This document shows positions 26,243-35,145 of a DNA stretch of 64,000 nt, one piece after another. The stretch is from assembly GCA_019359375.1 (NCBI GenBank), contig JAHHHL010000036.1:1-64000 (forward strand), given 5' to 3'. Position 1 is the first letter of the stretch; the number at the start of each line of letters is the position of its first letter. The position numbers were made by a program, and so were the translations under genes. The notes beneath the pieces are model-generated. The model saw only the letters and a program-made list of their open reading frames with translations, searched no databases and was not told where the DNA came from. Source of the stretch: Lyngbya sp. HA4199-MV5 (GTDB taxonomy: Bacteria > Cyanobacteriota > Cyanobacteriia > Leptolyngbyales > Leptolyngbyaceae).

Positions 26243-26286
26243 TTTGCATCGAAGGCATTATTGCATTGAAAACAGTTTGCATCGAA
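26243..26286 (+). repeat. 11-bp direct repeats in the amiE leader
   Basis: TTTGCATCGAA occurs at 26243-26253 and 26276-26286, 33 bp apart (three helical turns), with a related TTGCATTGAA between. They lie downstream of the NtcA promoter, in the predicted 5' leader, and could bind a second regulator. Confidence 0.55.
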
Positions 26287-26309
26287 TAGAGATTATTTAG
26301 GAGGCTTCA

Positions 26310-27392
26310 ATGTCTTATCACGGTGATATTTCGTCCAGCGACGACGCTGTGGGCGTAGCGGTTGTCAACTACAAAATGCCGCGCCTCCACACTAAAGAAG
26401 AAGTCATCGCCAACTGCAAAAACATTGCGTCGATGATCGATGGCATGAAGATCGGTTTGCCAGGGATGGATCTGGTGATCTTCCCGGAGTATTCCACTCA
26501 CGGCATTATGTACGATGCCAAAGAGATGATGGAAACGGCATCTTCCATTCCCGGTCCCGAAACCGATATTTTTGCGGAAGCATGCATTCGTAACAAAACC
26601 TGGGGCGTTTTTTCGCTGACGGGTGAGCGTCACGAAGACCATCCCAACAAAGTGCCGTACAACACCCTGATCTTGATGAATGATCAAGGGGAAATTGTGC
26701 AGAAGTATCGCAAAATCATGCCCTGGACACCGATCGAAGGCTGGTATCCCGGCAACTGCACCTATGTTTCCGATGGTCCCAAAGGCTTAAAAATCAGCCT
26801 CATCATTTGCGATGACGGCAACTATCCCGAAATTTGGCGCGATTGCGCGATGCGGGGCGCTGAATTGATCGTCCGCTGTCAGGGGTACATGTATCCCGCC
26901 AAAGAGCAGCAGGTCATGGTCTCCAAGGCGATGGCGTGGATGAACAACGTCTACGTTGCGGTGGCAAATGCGGCTGGTTTTGATGGAGTGTACAGCTACT
27001 TTGGGCACTCGGCGATCGTCAGCTTTGACGGTCGAACATTGGGCGAATGCGGTGAAGAAGATATGGGCGTGCAATATGCCGCTCTATCCAAATTTGCCAT
27101 CCGCGACTTCCGTAAGAACTCTCAATCGCAGAATCATCTGTTCAAGCTTCTGCACCGTGGCTACACCGGCAAAATCAACTCCGGTGAAGGCGCTGAAGGC
27201 GTGCAGGAATGCCCCTACGAGTTCTACCGCACCTGGATTAACGACCCTGCCAAAGCGAAGGAAATTTCGGAATCCATCACTCGTCCTACGGTTGGCGTGA
27301 AGGAATGCCCGATCGAAGGGTTGCCCACCGAGAAACTCATCGAAACGCCCTTAGTTGTAAAAGAAAAAGAAGCCGTTCTCTTGAACAACTAA
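26310..27392 (+). CDS. amiE: Aliphatic amidase AmiE
   Basis: 360-residue nitrilase-superfamily enzyme that hydrolyses short aliphatic amides to ammonia and the carboxylate. It closely follows the Pseudomonas AmiE pattern. The catalytic triad is Glu60 ([12 protein letters not shown]), Lys135 (YRKIMPW) and Cys167 ([10 protein letters not shown]). A strong AGGAGG lies five bases before the ATG. The C-terminus is about 15 residues longer than usual and ends in a Glu/Lys-rich tail ([12 protein letters not shown]). It is the last gene of the amide locus and has its own NtcA promoter and a terminator. Confidence 0.96.
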   Translation: MSYHGDISSSDDAVGVAVVNYKMPRLHTKEEVIANCKNIASMIDGMKIGLPGMDLVIFPEYSTHGIMYDAKEMMETASSIPGPETDIFAEACIRNKTWGVFSLTGERHEDHPNKVPYNTLILMNDQGEIVQKYRKIMPWTPIEGWYPGNCTYVSDGPKGLKISLIICDDGNYPEIWRDCAMRGAELIVRCQGYMYPAKEQQVMVSKAMAWMNNVYVAVANAAGFDGVYSYFGHSAIVSFDGRTLGECGEEDMGVQYAALSKFAIRDFRKNSQSQNHLFKLLHRGYTGKINSGEGAEGVQECPYEFYRTWINDPAKAKEISESITRPTVGVKECPIEGLPTEKLIETPLVVKEKEAVLLNN

Positions 27393-27442
27393 GCTCTGAT
27401 GACCTTTGCTTACTTACATTGACTCATTGCTACACCTGATCA

Positions 27443-27474
27443 AACGCCTGCGTGCTGAACGTGGGCGTTTTTTT
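27443..27474 (+). terminator. Rho-independent terminator after amiE
   Basis: AAACGCC and GGCGTTT arms enclose a CGT/ACG inner pair and are followed by a run of T. It lies 50 bases after the amiE stop. Confidence 0.8.
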
Positions 27475-27526
27475 GATGGCACTAAAAGCAAAACCCTAAA
27501 GCGATTGGGGTTTATGAGGACATAGC

Positions 27527-27551
27527 AGGGTCAAGGCATTGCTTGACCCTA
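27527..27551. repeat. Palindromic repeat of GTAGGG type
   Basis: AGGGTCAAG-GCATTG-CTTGACCCT forms a 9-bp stem with a 6-nt loop. It resembles the GTAGGG...CCCTAC palindromes at 25779 and 44895 in its outer bases. Confidence 0.6.
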
Positions 27552-27567
27552 CAGGATGTGTCGCATT

Positions 27568-27632
27568 TTCAATTCAAACTGCTCTGAAAACGCGGCTGTT
27601 CACACCCTGCACCCCACACCCTGTACCCTTTT
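27568..27632 (-). repeat. Inverted copy of the 6571-6636 spacer repeat
   Basis: Reverse complement of the block at 6571-6636, including the core CTCTGAAAACGCGGCTGTTC and the heptamer array CACCCTG/CACCCCA. Confidence 0.8.
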
Positions 27633-27716
27633 CATCTTTCGGGGTGCTGAAACGTCAGCATGGATGATTGGTATTACGATCGACTGCTAACCATTGGCAA
27701 CGTGTAAAGCCAACGC

Positions 27717-28292
27717 TCAAAGGCTAATCGTTTCGCTCACACTTGAGGCTTCATAAGACCGCTCCAGACGCATGAGTTGCTTCGCTTGCGTAGACAACGC
27801 ATTGGCATCCAGCCAACTCACAATCAACGCATCGGTTGAAAACAGACCGCCACCATTGATGGCAAAGAACAGGAAGCAAACGGCATAAATAGCCGACAGT
27901 TCTAAATAAGGAATACTAAAACCTGCCACCAAAATATGGTGATACATGGCAACACACATGGTTGAAAACAAACCGAGTGCGGCTGGGCGGGTTAGTAGCC
28001 CCAACGCCAGCAGGGGAGCGCCTATCAATTCTGTAAAGGCAGCAACGTAGCTAAAGAAGATGGGAAACGGTAAGCCAATCACCTGAACATACGCCTGGGC
28101 AAAACTCTCAATATTAGAGAGCTTGTCCAGTCCGTTATGAATCATTACAATCCCTACTACCGCCCGAAACAACGCTAGAGACGCTTGCGACAGCAGATTT
28201 GGGGTTACATTAGGCTTGAAAACAGCCGTTAGAAGGGAAGACTTGAACATGGTTTGATTTGAGGATGATTTCTTGGGGTTTGTCTGCGACAT
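27717..28292 (-). CDS. DoxX family membrane protein
   Basis: 191-residue DoxX-family protein with four transmembrane helices. Typical segments are LFRAVVGIVMIHNGLDKLSN in helix 1, SYVAAFTELIGAPLLALGLLTRPAALGL in helices 2-3, and ELSAIYAVCFLFFAINGGG in helix 4. The family includes subunits of quinone-linked oxidoreductases, but most members lack a defined role. The ATG at 28292 (MSQTNPKK) is chosen because the earlier in-frame ATG at 28325 falls inside a 9-bp-arm palindrome that looks like an operator. Confidence 0.8.
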   Translation of the reverse strand: MSQTNPKKSSSNQTMFKSSLLTAVFKPNVTPNLLSQASLALFRAVVGIVMIHNGLDKLSNIESFAQAYVQVIGLPFPIFFSYVAAFTELIGAPLLALGLLTRPAALGLFSTMCVAMYHHILVAGFSIPYLELSAIYAVCFLFFAINGGGLFSTDALIVSWLDANALSTQAKQLMRLERSYEASSVSETISL

Positions 28293-28315
28293 ATATCGCA
28301 ACATACATATTAATA

Positions 28316-28338
28316 AACTTAACATAATCTGTTAAGTT
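28316..28338. promoter_or_regulatory. Operator-like palindrome upstream of the DoxX gene
   Basis: AACTTAACA-TAATC-TGTTAAGTT is a perfect 9-bp inverted repeat with a 5-bp spacer, 24 bp upstream of the DoxX start. It is a likely repressor site of dimeric MarR/HxlR/TetR type; no regulator gene is adjacent. Confidence 0.55.
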
Positions 28339-28346
28339 TTGCTAAT

Positions 28347-28381
28347 GAAAAGGCGCGATCGTTTAAGATTCGATCGCGCCT
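28347..28381 (-). terminator. Terminator of the 727-aa hydrolase gene
   Basis: On the minus strand AGGCGCGATCG pairs with CGATCGCGCCT (11 bp, 9-nt loop), followed by TTTT. It lies about 100 bases downstream of the hydrolase stop. The stem arms are built on the HIP1 core. Confidence 0.7.
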
Positions 28382-28484
28382 CGAAGACCTGAACTCAACA
28401 GAGATCCAGCGTTAAACAAGCCTTACTTTCAAAACTACGGAGCGTTGGTTAGAGGATCTGCTTTTTCCCTTTTGTCACTTACCA

Positions 28485-30668
28485 TCAATGAGCTGTATCA
28501 GGCACTTCGGTGGAAACTGATTTTACGCTTACCTCTTTGGTCAAAATTCTCGCTCTTGTCTCACCGCGCTTAAGCCCAAGCACATCCACGTAGTAGCGCT
28601 CTGGAGAAGCAGCAACCTGTATTTTGCGCCGTTCACATAGCCAGGACAACCCTTCCAAAGCAACTTTGCGCCGCTGTTCATCCGGTAGTTGCTTTGCCTG
28701 CTGTAAGGCTGCCTTCAGCTCTGGTGGAAGCTTGTCATTCTCAGCCCCTAACTCAACTGGCGGCTGAAAAATCAACGAGTCTAACAATCCCTGGAAGCCC
28801 AAAAAGGCTAAACGATTGATCAGCAGATTACTCAAGCGACCGTAGAAGTAACCACCATGCACATCGACTCCCACTCCCTTATTCGGATCTTTGGAGAAAT
28901 CTATATACGCTTTGAGCAGCTTCAGATAGGCAGGAAATTTGAGCGGCGATCGCTGCCCTTCCGCAATTAAAACATTGACTTCTTGGTTATCCCGTTTGGC
29001 GTAGTAGGTGATGTCGCGGTATTCTGTACAGTCGATATAGGTGAACAAATCGGCGATCGATTCGGGATCTTGTTTTGCGGTGGCAAGCGACTCTTCATCC
29101 GCTTTGGTGCTGCGCTTTCTCAGGGCTTCTCGCTTTTTCTGACCTTCCTGCCCAATACTGCGGGTATCGCGGCTCAGCGTCTGTACGCCAATAAAGTCTA
29201 ATAGAGGCGACGGTGCTGCACCGCTGACCAACTCAGGCAGATTCACAATGCCATAGGCGTTTCGGGTAGAGAGATTGTGTTTATTTCCATCCAGATTGAC
29301 CGTCACATTTCCCAGGCGAAACCCCTGAGCATAGGTGCTGGCTGGAAACGAAAAATAGTTGGCGGTTGTTGAGGCTAACCGCAGAGCTAAATCACCCTCA
29401 TTACTGAAAAGATAAGCTTCTTCAAACCGTCGGAGTGAAGAACGTAAGAAATTAGTACGACCTGACACAATGGTCATGAGCGGAATATCTGGTGAAATCA
29501 GAATTAAGCGCCCCAGTGCAAAGACACGCCCCACGTTAGGCGGAGGAAATTTTTCTAAACTTTTGGTGTCTCCGATCGCCGCCGGGTCAAAAGCATCGGA
29601 AAGAATGCGAATGACTTGAGTAGTGACAAAGCCGCCCATACTGTGTCCAACGAATGAGAGCCGAATTCGAGGCTTGTCGTTCTTCCAATAAGCCGCTGCC
29701 TTTTGAAAATCGGCGGATGTGTAAGTGGGCTTTTCAGTGCTGACAAAGCTCGCGTAGAGCTTCAGAAAGACCGCATCGTCGAGAGCCGCTAGATTTCGCT
29801 GTTTAATCTTGGGTAGTAACGACCGGAATGCATCATCGTTGCGATCGCTCAACAACGCCGCTTCAGGTTCAATCACTTCCCACGTCTTACGAACAGCTTC
29901 TGCCAAGAGTGCAGGAGTCAGGTTCAAGCCCTCACCTGCTTCTTTTGCGACTGCTTCAAAGAGCGGTTCATTGATGCGGCGTTTAACAATGCCCAGATCA
30001 ACCTGGCGAATGAATTCGACTAAATCGGGAACGCCAAAGTTGTTGGCACGATAGGCATCCCGAAAATAAACAATAATTCGCAGGATGTACAGTGTCGCTA
30101 CGATCATGGACATCACACAGCCCGAAAGCATGACAAATGCCGAAAGAAAATCAGCGATCTGGGATGAAAAAATCACCAGCAAAAGCAGCCCGATCGCCGC
30201 GATCGCAATGCCGCCCCAAAACAACGCTTTTAACGTGATGGGTAACGCCTTATCGGCATCGTCAAAGCTAGAAGGAACGCTCTCTGAGGGCCACCGATAG
30301 CCCAAGTAAACGAAACTGTTTGGTTTGCCATAGATGGCGGCATCTCCCTGGTTCAGGTATGACCACGTTCTCTGCCAGCCCTCATAAATAAAATCTTCCT
30401 CGACCTCTTGATCACCCTTGATGACTTTCTTAATGCCAGTGTTGTACCCGTGAATTTGAATGACTAGCCCTGTATAGCTTTTGTTCAGCTTTGTATTTTG
30501 GTACAGGGACTCAACCACGTCACTTAGCGTTGGCATAATGCCATCGGGCTTGCATTCATCTTGCTCAACATTGATAGGGGCTGTGCTCCGCACAAAATAG
30601 CCAGGAACCGCTTCTGGCTGACTGCCGAGGGATTGTCCTCGCTTGAACTCATCCACCCAAATATCCAT
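28485..30668 (-). CDS. Large membrane-associated alpha/beta hydrolase
   Basis: 727-residue protein. An N-terminal hydrolase segment (GLVIQIHGYNTGIKK, about 67-81) is interrupted by two transmembrane helices (about 148-200: LFWGGIAIAAIGLLLLVIF and AFVMLSGCVMSMIVATLYI). The nucleophile elbow SFVGHSMGGFVTTQVI follows only near residue 345. So the membrane helices and a helical linker are inserted inside the hydrolase fold. The C-terminal part (LTKEVSVKSVSTEV) is of unknown type. GGAGG lies nine bases before the ATG. A lipase or esterase at the membrane is a reasonable inference, not more. Confidence 0.65.
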   Translation of the reverse strand: MDIWVDEFKRGQSLGSQPEAVPGYFVRSTAPINVEQDECKPDGIMPTLSDVVESLYQNTKLNKSYTGLVIQIHGYNTGIKKVIKGDQEVEEDFIYEGWQRTWSYLNQGDAAIYGKPNSFVYLGYRWPSESVPSSFDDADKALPITLKALFWGGIAIAAIGLLLLVIFSSQIADFLSAFVMLSGCVMSMIVATLYILRIIVYFRDAYRANNFGVPDLVEFIRQVDLGIVKRRINEPLFEAVAKEAGEGLNLTPALLAEAVRKTWEVIEPEAALLSDRNDDAFRSLLPKIKQRNLAALDDAVFLKLYASFVSTEKPTYTSADFQKAAAYWKNDKPRIRLSFVGHSMGGFVTTQVIRILSDAFDPAAIGDTKSLEKFPPPNVGRVFALGRLILISPDIPLMTIVSGRTNFLRSSLRRFEEAYLFSNEGDLALRLASTTANYFSFPASTYAQGFRLGNVTVNLDGNKHNLSTRNAYGIVNLPELVSGAAPSPLLDFIGVQTLSRDTRSIGQEGQKKREALRKRSTKADEESLATAKQDPESIADLFTYIDCTEYRDITYYAKRDNQEVNVLIAEGQRSPLKFPAYLKLLKAYIDFSKDPNKGVGVDVHGGYFYGRLSNLLINRLAFLGFQGLLDSLIFQPPVELGAENDKLPPELKAALQQAKQLPDEQRRKVALEGLSWLCERRKIQVAASPERYYVDVLGLKRGETRARILTKEVSVKSVSTEVPDTAH

Positions 30669-31039
30669 GTTGCATCCCTCCTGACGTGATTAAACTTGAG
30701 CCGATCGCGTTGAAGCAGTATAGCGAAGACCTCTCAGTCGCATGGCACTTAACTCACATTCACTTAACTCACATTAAAAATGGAGCAGGAATGCATTCCA
30801 ACTGATGCGACTGGACAATACATCACAAAGCAACCCCCACGCAAAGCACCCCAAAGTGTGGCAGCACCCGCAACAGAGAATGGTTAGAGGGAGCTGAGGG
30901 CATCATCATCTTACGCATGAACTTATTTTTTTTCTAGGGCTGATTGCTAAAAGCGAGTTTTGCGTGCGCGACACTCATTGATCTTCACGAAGTGATACGT
31001 TAGGGTGATTGGGTTCTCGCGGCTTATGAGGTCAACGTG
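30669..31039. other. Divergent promoter region between hydrolase and hisA
   Basis: 371 bp. It holds a 15-bp tandem repeat (30746-30775). No gene or RNA was recognised. Confidence 0.4.
30746..30775. repeat. 15-bp perfect tandem repeat
   Basis: CACTTAACTCACATT occurs twice in a row, 78-107 bp upstream of the hydrolase start. It may be a paired regulator site or a recent duplication. Confidence 0.85.
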
Positions 31040-31813
31040 ATGGAGGTTATCCCAGCGATCGATCTGCTGGAAGGGCGCTGCGTCCGCCTGTATCAGGGCG
31101 ATTATGCCCAAGCAGAAACGTTTGACGAAAATCCTGTTTCCGTAGCGCGTCAGTGGGCAGAGCAAGGGGCAACCCGATTGCATGTGGTGGATCTGGACGG
31201 GGCAAAAGTAGGGCACCCGATTAATCTACAGGCGATTGAAGCGATCGTGCGAGCAGTGGATATCCCCATCCAGGTTGGGGGTGGCTTGCGCGATCGTACC
31301 AGTGCCGCGACGTTGGTTAAGCTAGGTGTGCAACGCGTGATTTTGGGTACCGTTGCCGTTGAGCAACCGGATCTGGTGCGTGAACTGTGTCAGGAGTTTC
31401 CAGGACAAATTGTGGTTGGGATCGATGCCCGCAATGGGTTGGTCGCAACGCGAGGCTGGCTCGAAACGTCGCAGGTGTCGGCGATCGACCTGGCAACGCA
31501 AATGGCAGATGTTGGCATTGCCGCAATTATCTACACCGACATTCACCGCGATGGCACTTTGCAAGGACCCAATTTAGAGGCGTTGAGAGCCTTAGCAGAC
31601 AAGGTTTCAGTGCCAGTCATCGCCTCTGGTGGCGTGAGTTCAGTGACCGATTTGTTGAGTTTGCTGGCGCTTGAACCCGTGGGCGTGACGGGAGCGATCG
31701 TCGGACGTGCTTTGTATACAGGCGATATTGTGCTTAAGGACGCGTTACGAGCAGTGGGACAGGGGCGCTGGCAAGACGTACCTCCCGACTTTGGCTCCTC
31801 TGCTCTGGCGTGA
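31040..31813 (+). CDS. hisA: Phosphoribosylformimino-5-aminoimidazole carboxamide ribotide isomerase
   Basis: 257-residue HisA, the fourth step of histidine synthesis (ProFAR to PRFAR). The (beta/alpha)8 barrel shows [20 protein letters not shown] with the first catalytic Asp, [17 protein letters not shown] with the phosphate loop, YTDIHRDGT with the second catalytic Asp, and VIASGGVSS. The length is normal. The ATG at 31040 is taken; a GTG directly before it also opens the frame. It stands alone, as his genes usually do in cyanobacteria. Confidence 0.96.
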   Translation: MEVIPAIDLLEGRCVRLYQGDYAQAETFDENPVSVARQWAEQGATRLHVVDLDGAKVGHPINLQAIEAIVRAVDIPIQVGGGLRDRTSAATLVKLGVQRVILGTVAVEQPDLVRELCQEFPGQIVVGIDARNGLVATRGWLETSQVSAIDLATQMADVGIAAIIYTDIHRDGTLQGPNLEALRALADKVSVPVIASGGVSSVTDLLSLLALEPVGVTGAIVGRALYTGDIVLKDALRAVGQGRWQDVPPDFGSSALA

Positions 31814-31832
31814 TTGAGCGAGTGCCACGATC

Positions 31833-31855
31833 GGGCTAAAAGCTTGCTTAAGCCC
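31833..31855. terminator. Possible bidirectional terminator hairpin
   Basis: GGGCT-AA-AAGC-TT-GCTT-A-AGCCC pairs with small bulges between two convergent genes. There is no clear T-run, so the call is weak. Confidence 0.35.
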
Positions 31856-31869
31856 TGTTGGTCAGTTAT

Positions 31870-32094
31870 TTACGAGTGAAACAGAAGGCGACTGTTTGCC
31901 AAATCACGAATCAGGGGTAAGCGAGCGTGAATGTAATGACTAAAGGCATTCACTTCATCATGGTCGAGCGATCGCTGCGTTTTCAGTTGCTTCAGCAGCC
32001 ATTGCACTAAGCCATTGTCGTCTAAGTTGAGCAGCGTTTGAGACTGGCTCGTTTCCACAATGAACCAAAATTGACGCAGCATTGATGGAGACAT
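31870..32094 (-). CDS. Small conserved cyanobacterial protein
   Basis: 74-residue protein beginning MSPSMLRQFWFIVETSQSQT, helical in outlook (NGLVQWLLKQLKTQRSLDHDEVNAF). Similar small proteins are widespread in cyanobacteria, but no function is known to me. It converges on hisA. Confidence 0.65.
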   Translation of the reverse strand: MSPSMLRQFWFIVETSQSQTLLNLDDNGLVQWLLKQLKTQRSLDHDEVNAFSHYIHARLPLIRDLANSRLLFHS

Positions 32095-32492
32095 ACAACG
32101 TTTTCCAGATACAGGCTAGGACTCAGTAACCAGAAAACCTCAAATTACACGGTTAATTGAACCTGAAAGCTTCTGGATACTTTTGTCTACGCTCACCATA
32201 GCGAACTGACCAGAACCAGAAGCGGGATCACATAAGTCAACACAAGAGTTACAAATTGCTTCACCATCCGATCCATAACTTGACATTTGGCTCATCTAAG
32301 ATTATTTGCCGCTCAAGGTAAATGGGGTGAAGAAGTTGTTGGTTGTTAGAGAAGAGTGGGGAGTAGGGAGTAGGGTGGAGAGTTGATTCTGCCTTTTGAT
32401 TCCTCTCTGGCAGTCAGCTTTTTATCCTTTAGCCTTCATCCCTCACCCTCATCCCTCACCCTCATCCCTCACCCCCTCATCCCTCAAGGCTC
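32095..32492. other. Spacer with repeats, nothing coding seen
   Basis: 398 bp. The first part holds no recognisable signal. From 32330 it is a spacer of AAGAGTGGGGAGTAGGGAG type, then CATCCCTCACCCT-type tandem units (32439-32485, about three copies) running up to the DUF362 stop. Confidence 0.5.
32439..32485. repeat. CATCCCTCACCCT tandem repeat
   Basis: Three to four imperfect copies of a 13-14-bp pyrimidine-rich unit. There are no unique spacers between units, so this is not a CRISPR. Confidence 0.75.
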
Positions 32493-33464
32493 TCAGCGTC
32501 CTGCATACGCCTGCATGGGTTCTTTAATCAAGCGGATGTAGAGATGGCGGAAGGTGGATTTGAGGACGCGTGGTAGCCCAAAATCGATCGGCATCAGTTG
32601 GTCAGGCAGCTTCCAATCAGTTACCTGAAGCGCTTGAGGATGCAGCAAGGGGAAGTGGATTGCGTCTAAGGTAGAACAGAGTCTCAAACGCTGAGATGCG
32701 GCTACCGTAGGCACGATCGCTGGATCAACGTTGAGGATAGCCACTACAGCGCGATCGAGCGCGAACACATTACGAGAAGTTGCCAGCAGGTTAAGCCGAC
32801 GGGGTTCGCCACCGCTGGGACCATTGCCTTCATGACCAATAATCCCATCCAGAATGGTCAGATCGGGGTCGATCGCCCGTGCGGTTTCTACCAGCATTTC
32901 GCCAAAGCGAGCGCAGTCTTTACCCGCTTCCATGTGCCACCAGGCTTTCATCTTGCCAGGAACACAGCCAAACAAATTCTTCACGCCCATTGTGAGGGTC
33001 AACTGCATATGGGACTTAACTTTGGGCAGGTTGATTACCACGTCTGCGTCGATCGCCTCTTTACTCAGCAGCAAATGGTTAAACTCAGTGCTAACCGTCT
33101 CATACCGCTTGCCATGAAACTCAACGATCGGCAGCTTGAGCGCTTCGGTAAGTGGCAAATAACCATTTGCTTTCGCCACCCCCTTTGCACTACCAAATGC
33201 AGGTCCATCGCCCAAGAACGGTTTGCCACCTGCCTCCTGCACCATTTGCGCCACGCAGTAAACCATTTCGGGGCGAGTGACACACTCTTTACCCGGACGA
33301 CCACCCGTCAGCAGGTTGGGCTTGAGGAGAACACGATCGCCCGGTTTCACAAATGCGCTCATGCCACCCATTGGCTCCAACAGGGTTTCTAGCGCCTGAC
33401 GTAGTTGAAGAGGGTCATAAGACTGAGCGCGAAGCAAGCTAACCGATGGCTGCACAGTTTTCAT
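32493..33464 (-). CDS. DUF362 domain protein
   Basis: 323-residue DUF362 protein. It has VKPGDRVLLKPNLLTGGRPGKECVTRPE (about 39-66), GGKPFLGDGPAFGSAKGV, DADVVINLPKVKSHMQLTLTMGVKNLFGCVPG (about 137-168), and TILDGIIGHEGNGPSGG. It lacks the ferredoxin-type cysteines of longer members. Members are thought to be iron-sulfur or redox-related, but none of that is provable here. Confidence 0.88.
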   Translation of the reverse strand: MKTVQPSVSLLRAQSYDPLQLRQALETLLEPMGGMSAFVKPGDRVLLKPNLLTGGRPGKECVTRPEMVYCVAQMVQEAGGKPFLGDGPAFGSAKGVAKANGYLPLTEALKLPIVEFHGKRYETVSTEFNHLLLSKEAIDADVVINLPKVKSHMQLTLTMGVKNLFGCVPGKMKAWWHMEAGKDCARFGEMLVETARAIDPDLTILDGIIGHEGNGPSGGEPRRLNLLATSRNVFALDRAVVAILNVDPAIVPTVAASQRLRLCSTLDAIHFPLLHPQALQVTDWKLPDQLMPIDFGLPRVLKSTFRHLYIRLIKEPMQAYAGR

Positions 33465-33544
33465 AGAGTGATCCGTTTCTTGAGTGTTTAGTTGCCTGTT
33501 CTTTGATGCCTGAAGTGATTAGTTTTTGTAGGCTGCATCAGGCG

Positions 33545-33675
33545 CTAGGGCGCGTCATCAATTAGCTCCGAAACCTTGCAGTATCAGCATCATCGCGCCC
33601 GCCCCAACACACCAGGCTAGGGGCTGGAACCCTTGCTGCAACTGATGTGTAATCGTAATTGATGACAACCCCTAG
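33545..33675 (+). mobile_element. MITE-like element, copy 3
   Basis: 131-bp copy in the same orientation as 613-743 and of the same length. It has CTAG at both ends and the same inverted termini. Differences from copy 1 are scattered single bases. Confidence 0.75.
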
Positions 33676-33739
33676 CCACAACGCATCAATCCTAAAAACA
33701 ATACGTTACGCCGCGCTTTTGTGAGATGCCGGAACAGCT

Positions 33740-33782
33740 ACATATCCTATGCTTTACATATCCTATGTTTTACATATCCTAC
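33740..33782. repeat. 16-bp repeat, nearly three copies
   Basis: ACATATCCTATG(C/T)TTT occurs at 33740-33755 and 33756-33771, and a partial third copy (ACATATCCTACG) follows. It lies between MITE copy 3 and the end of the TIGR02588 gene. Confidence 0.8.
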
Positions 33783-33814
33783 GCAAGAATCCGGTTTTAT
33801 TAAAGCCACGAGCC

Positions 33815-34264
33815 TCAGGGCAGTTTATAGCTGACGACGCGTAACGTCAGTTGCCCTTGCTGAGGGTCGCGGCTAAAAATAAACACGCCTTCTATTTTCT
33901 CGCCGCCAGATAAGAAATCAACGTCCAGATCGCCTGTTTCAACGATCGCGCCACCGATGCGTAGCTCTGCCAGGATATGTACCGCTTCTGCTGTTTCACC
34001 ACCGCTATTGGTGACAGTGAATGGCACATAGAATTGCCCGTTAGCGGCACGAATCTTTTCAGTATTAAGGATGGAAAGGAGCGGTGGCTGCTGTTGCTGT
34101 TCGTCTAGCCAGGTGTAACCAACTAGCCCTACCACGATCGCCAAAATCAACGACGCAATCCCAAACGTGATCCATTCAGCGCGCGATCGGGGTGGCTGTT
34201 GCGGGTTTTCCTGCGGCGCTTTGTTCTCCTGATCAGCATCAGAAGCTTGAGAGGATTGATTCAT
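33815..34264 (-). CDS. TIGR02588-like membrane-anchored protein
   Basis: 149-residue protein. An N-terminal Gln/Pro-rich tail is followed by one transmembrane helix (AEWITFGIASLILAIVVGLVG, about 36-56). The soluble part has FYVPFTVTNSGGETAEAVHILAELR and GGEKIEGVFIFSRDPQQGQL, the pattern of the TIGR02588 family. Its ATG overlaps the stop of the TIGR02587 gene (ATGA), so the two are translationally coupled. The function is unknown. Confidence 0.82.
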   Translation of the reverse strand: MNQSSQASDADQENKAPQENPQQPPRSRAEWITFGIASLILAIVVGLVGYTWLDEQQQQPPLLSILNTEKIRAANGQFYVPFTVTNSGGETAEAVHILAELRIGGAIVETGDLDVDFLSGGEKIEGVFIFSRDPQQGQLTLRVVSYKLP

Positions 34265-35145
34265 ATCGCTAGTCTTCCAGCCGCACCGCCGATCGTTGCG
34301 GGTAGACCCAGCAGCAATGTTTGCTCTAACCACATCGTCCAGGGGTCACTGAGCGTGAGCCGCTGGAAGAACCACAGCATCATCACGGCTGCGGCTAACG
34401 ACACTAAATAAGACATCACCGTTTCACTTAAGGGGCGTTGAAAAATGCCTTGCTGCTGCCGCCGCTTGCGCTGGTCTGAAAAGCCTGCTTCAAACACAAT
34501 GCCATAGGAAATCAACAGGGATGCCCCAATGATGCCTAGCAGCCACGGTGGTGAGACAGCCGCCGCCAGCATTGGAATCTCATCGGTGGGCGAAATGTTA
34601 AACCCAATGACGATCGCGCCAATAAGCGTCGCACCAATATCAGCCAGGGTCGCATTGAGTGAGTCTGCTGCATCCACTTTGGCTTGCGAACGCTCGTCGG
34701 GTGCTGGTGGCTCAGCATCGCGAGTATCACCCAGAAATTGACCCGCTAACGCCACTCCCAAGGCAAACGGCACTGCCTCAAAGATCACCTTGCCGAGCGT
34801 TTCGCGTAAGGGCACATCAAAGGTCAATTCTCTCAAGAGCAAAAGCACAAAGGCAGAGCAGACCAAGCCGATCGCCATCGCCTCTACAGTATCGGTAAAC
34901 GCTTCATAGGGGCGTAGTCGTCTCTTTTTGCGAAAGCCTTCGGTGCGGTTGAGCCAAAAAACAGCAACAAACGTGCCTGCGATCGCCATCATGATTTTAG
35001 GCGGTTGAGCCATCGAGCCAATCCACCACACCTCCATTGTGTAAAGCAGCGGAATCCCAAACAAAAAGCCACCGCACGCGCCTCGCACAATATCGTTTAG
35101 CTCAGTTGCCCACGGTGACTGATGCCGTCTTTTTGCTAAAACCAT
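34261..35145 (-). CDS. TIGR02587-like integral membrane protein
   Basis: 294-residue protein with about seven transmembrane segments. It matches TIGR02587: ELNDIVRGACGGFLFGIPLLYTMEVWW at the start and ADIGATLIGAIVIGFNISPTDEIPMLA in the middle. It is always found with TIGR02588, as here (4-base overlap). They probably form one membrane complex of unknown job. Confidence 0.85.
   Translation of the reverse strand: MVLAKRRHQSPWATELNDIVRGACGGFLFGIPLLYTMEVWWIGSMAQPPKIMMAIAGTFVAVFWLNRTEGFRKKRRLRPYEAFTDTVEAMAIGLVCSAFVLLLLRELTFDVPLRETLGKVIFEAVPFALGVALAGQFLGDTRDAEPPAPDERSQAKVDAADSLNATLADIGATLIGAIVIGFNISPTDEIPMLAAAVSPPWLLGIIGASLLISYGIVFEAGFSDQRKRRQQQGIFQRPLSETVMSYLVSLAAAVMMLWFFQRLTLSDPWTMWLEQTLLLGLPATIGGAAGRLAI

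Noticed and set aside
32439-32485. Pyrimidine-rich repeats as a CRISPR array
   Set aside because: The units are contiguous and 13-14 bp long with no unique spacers, and there are no cas genes in the window.
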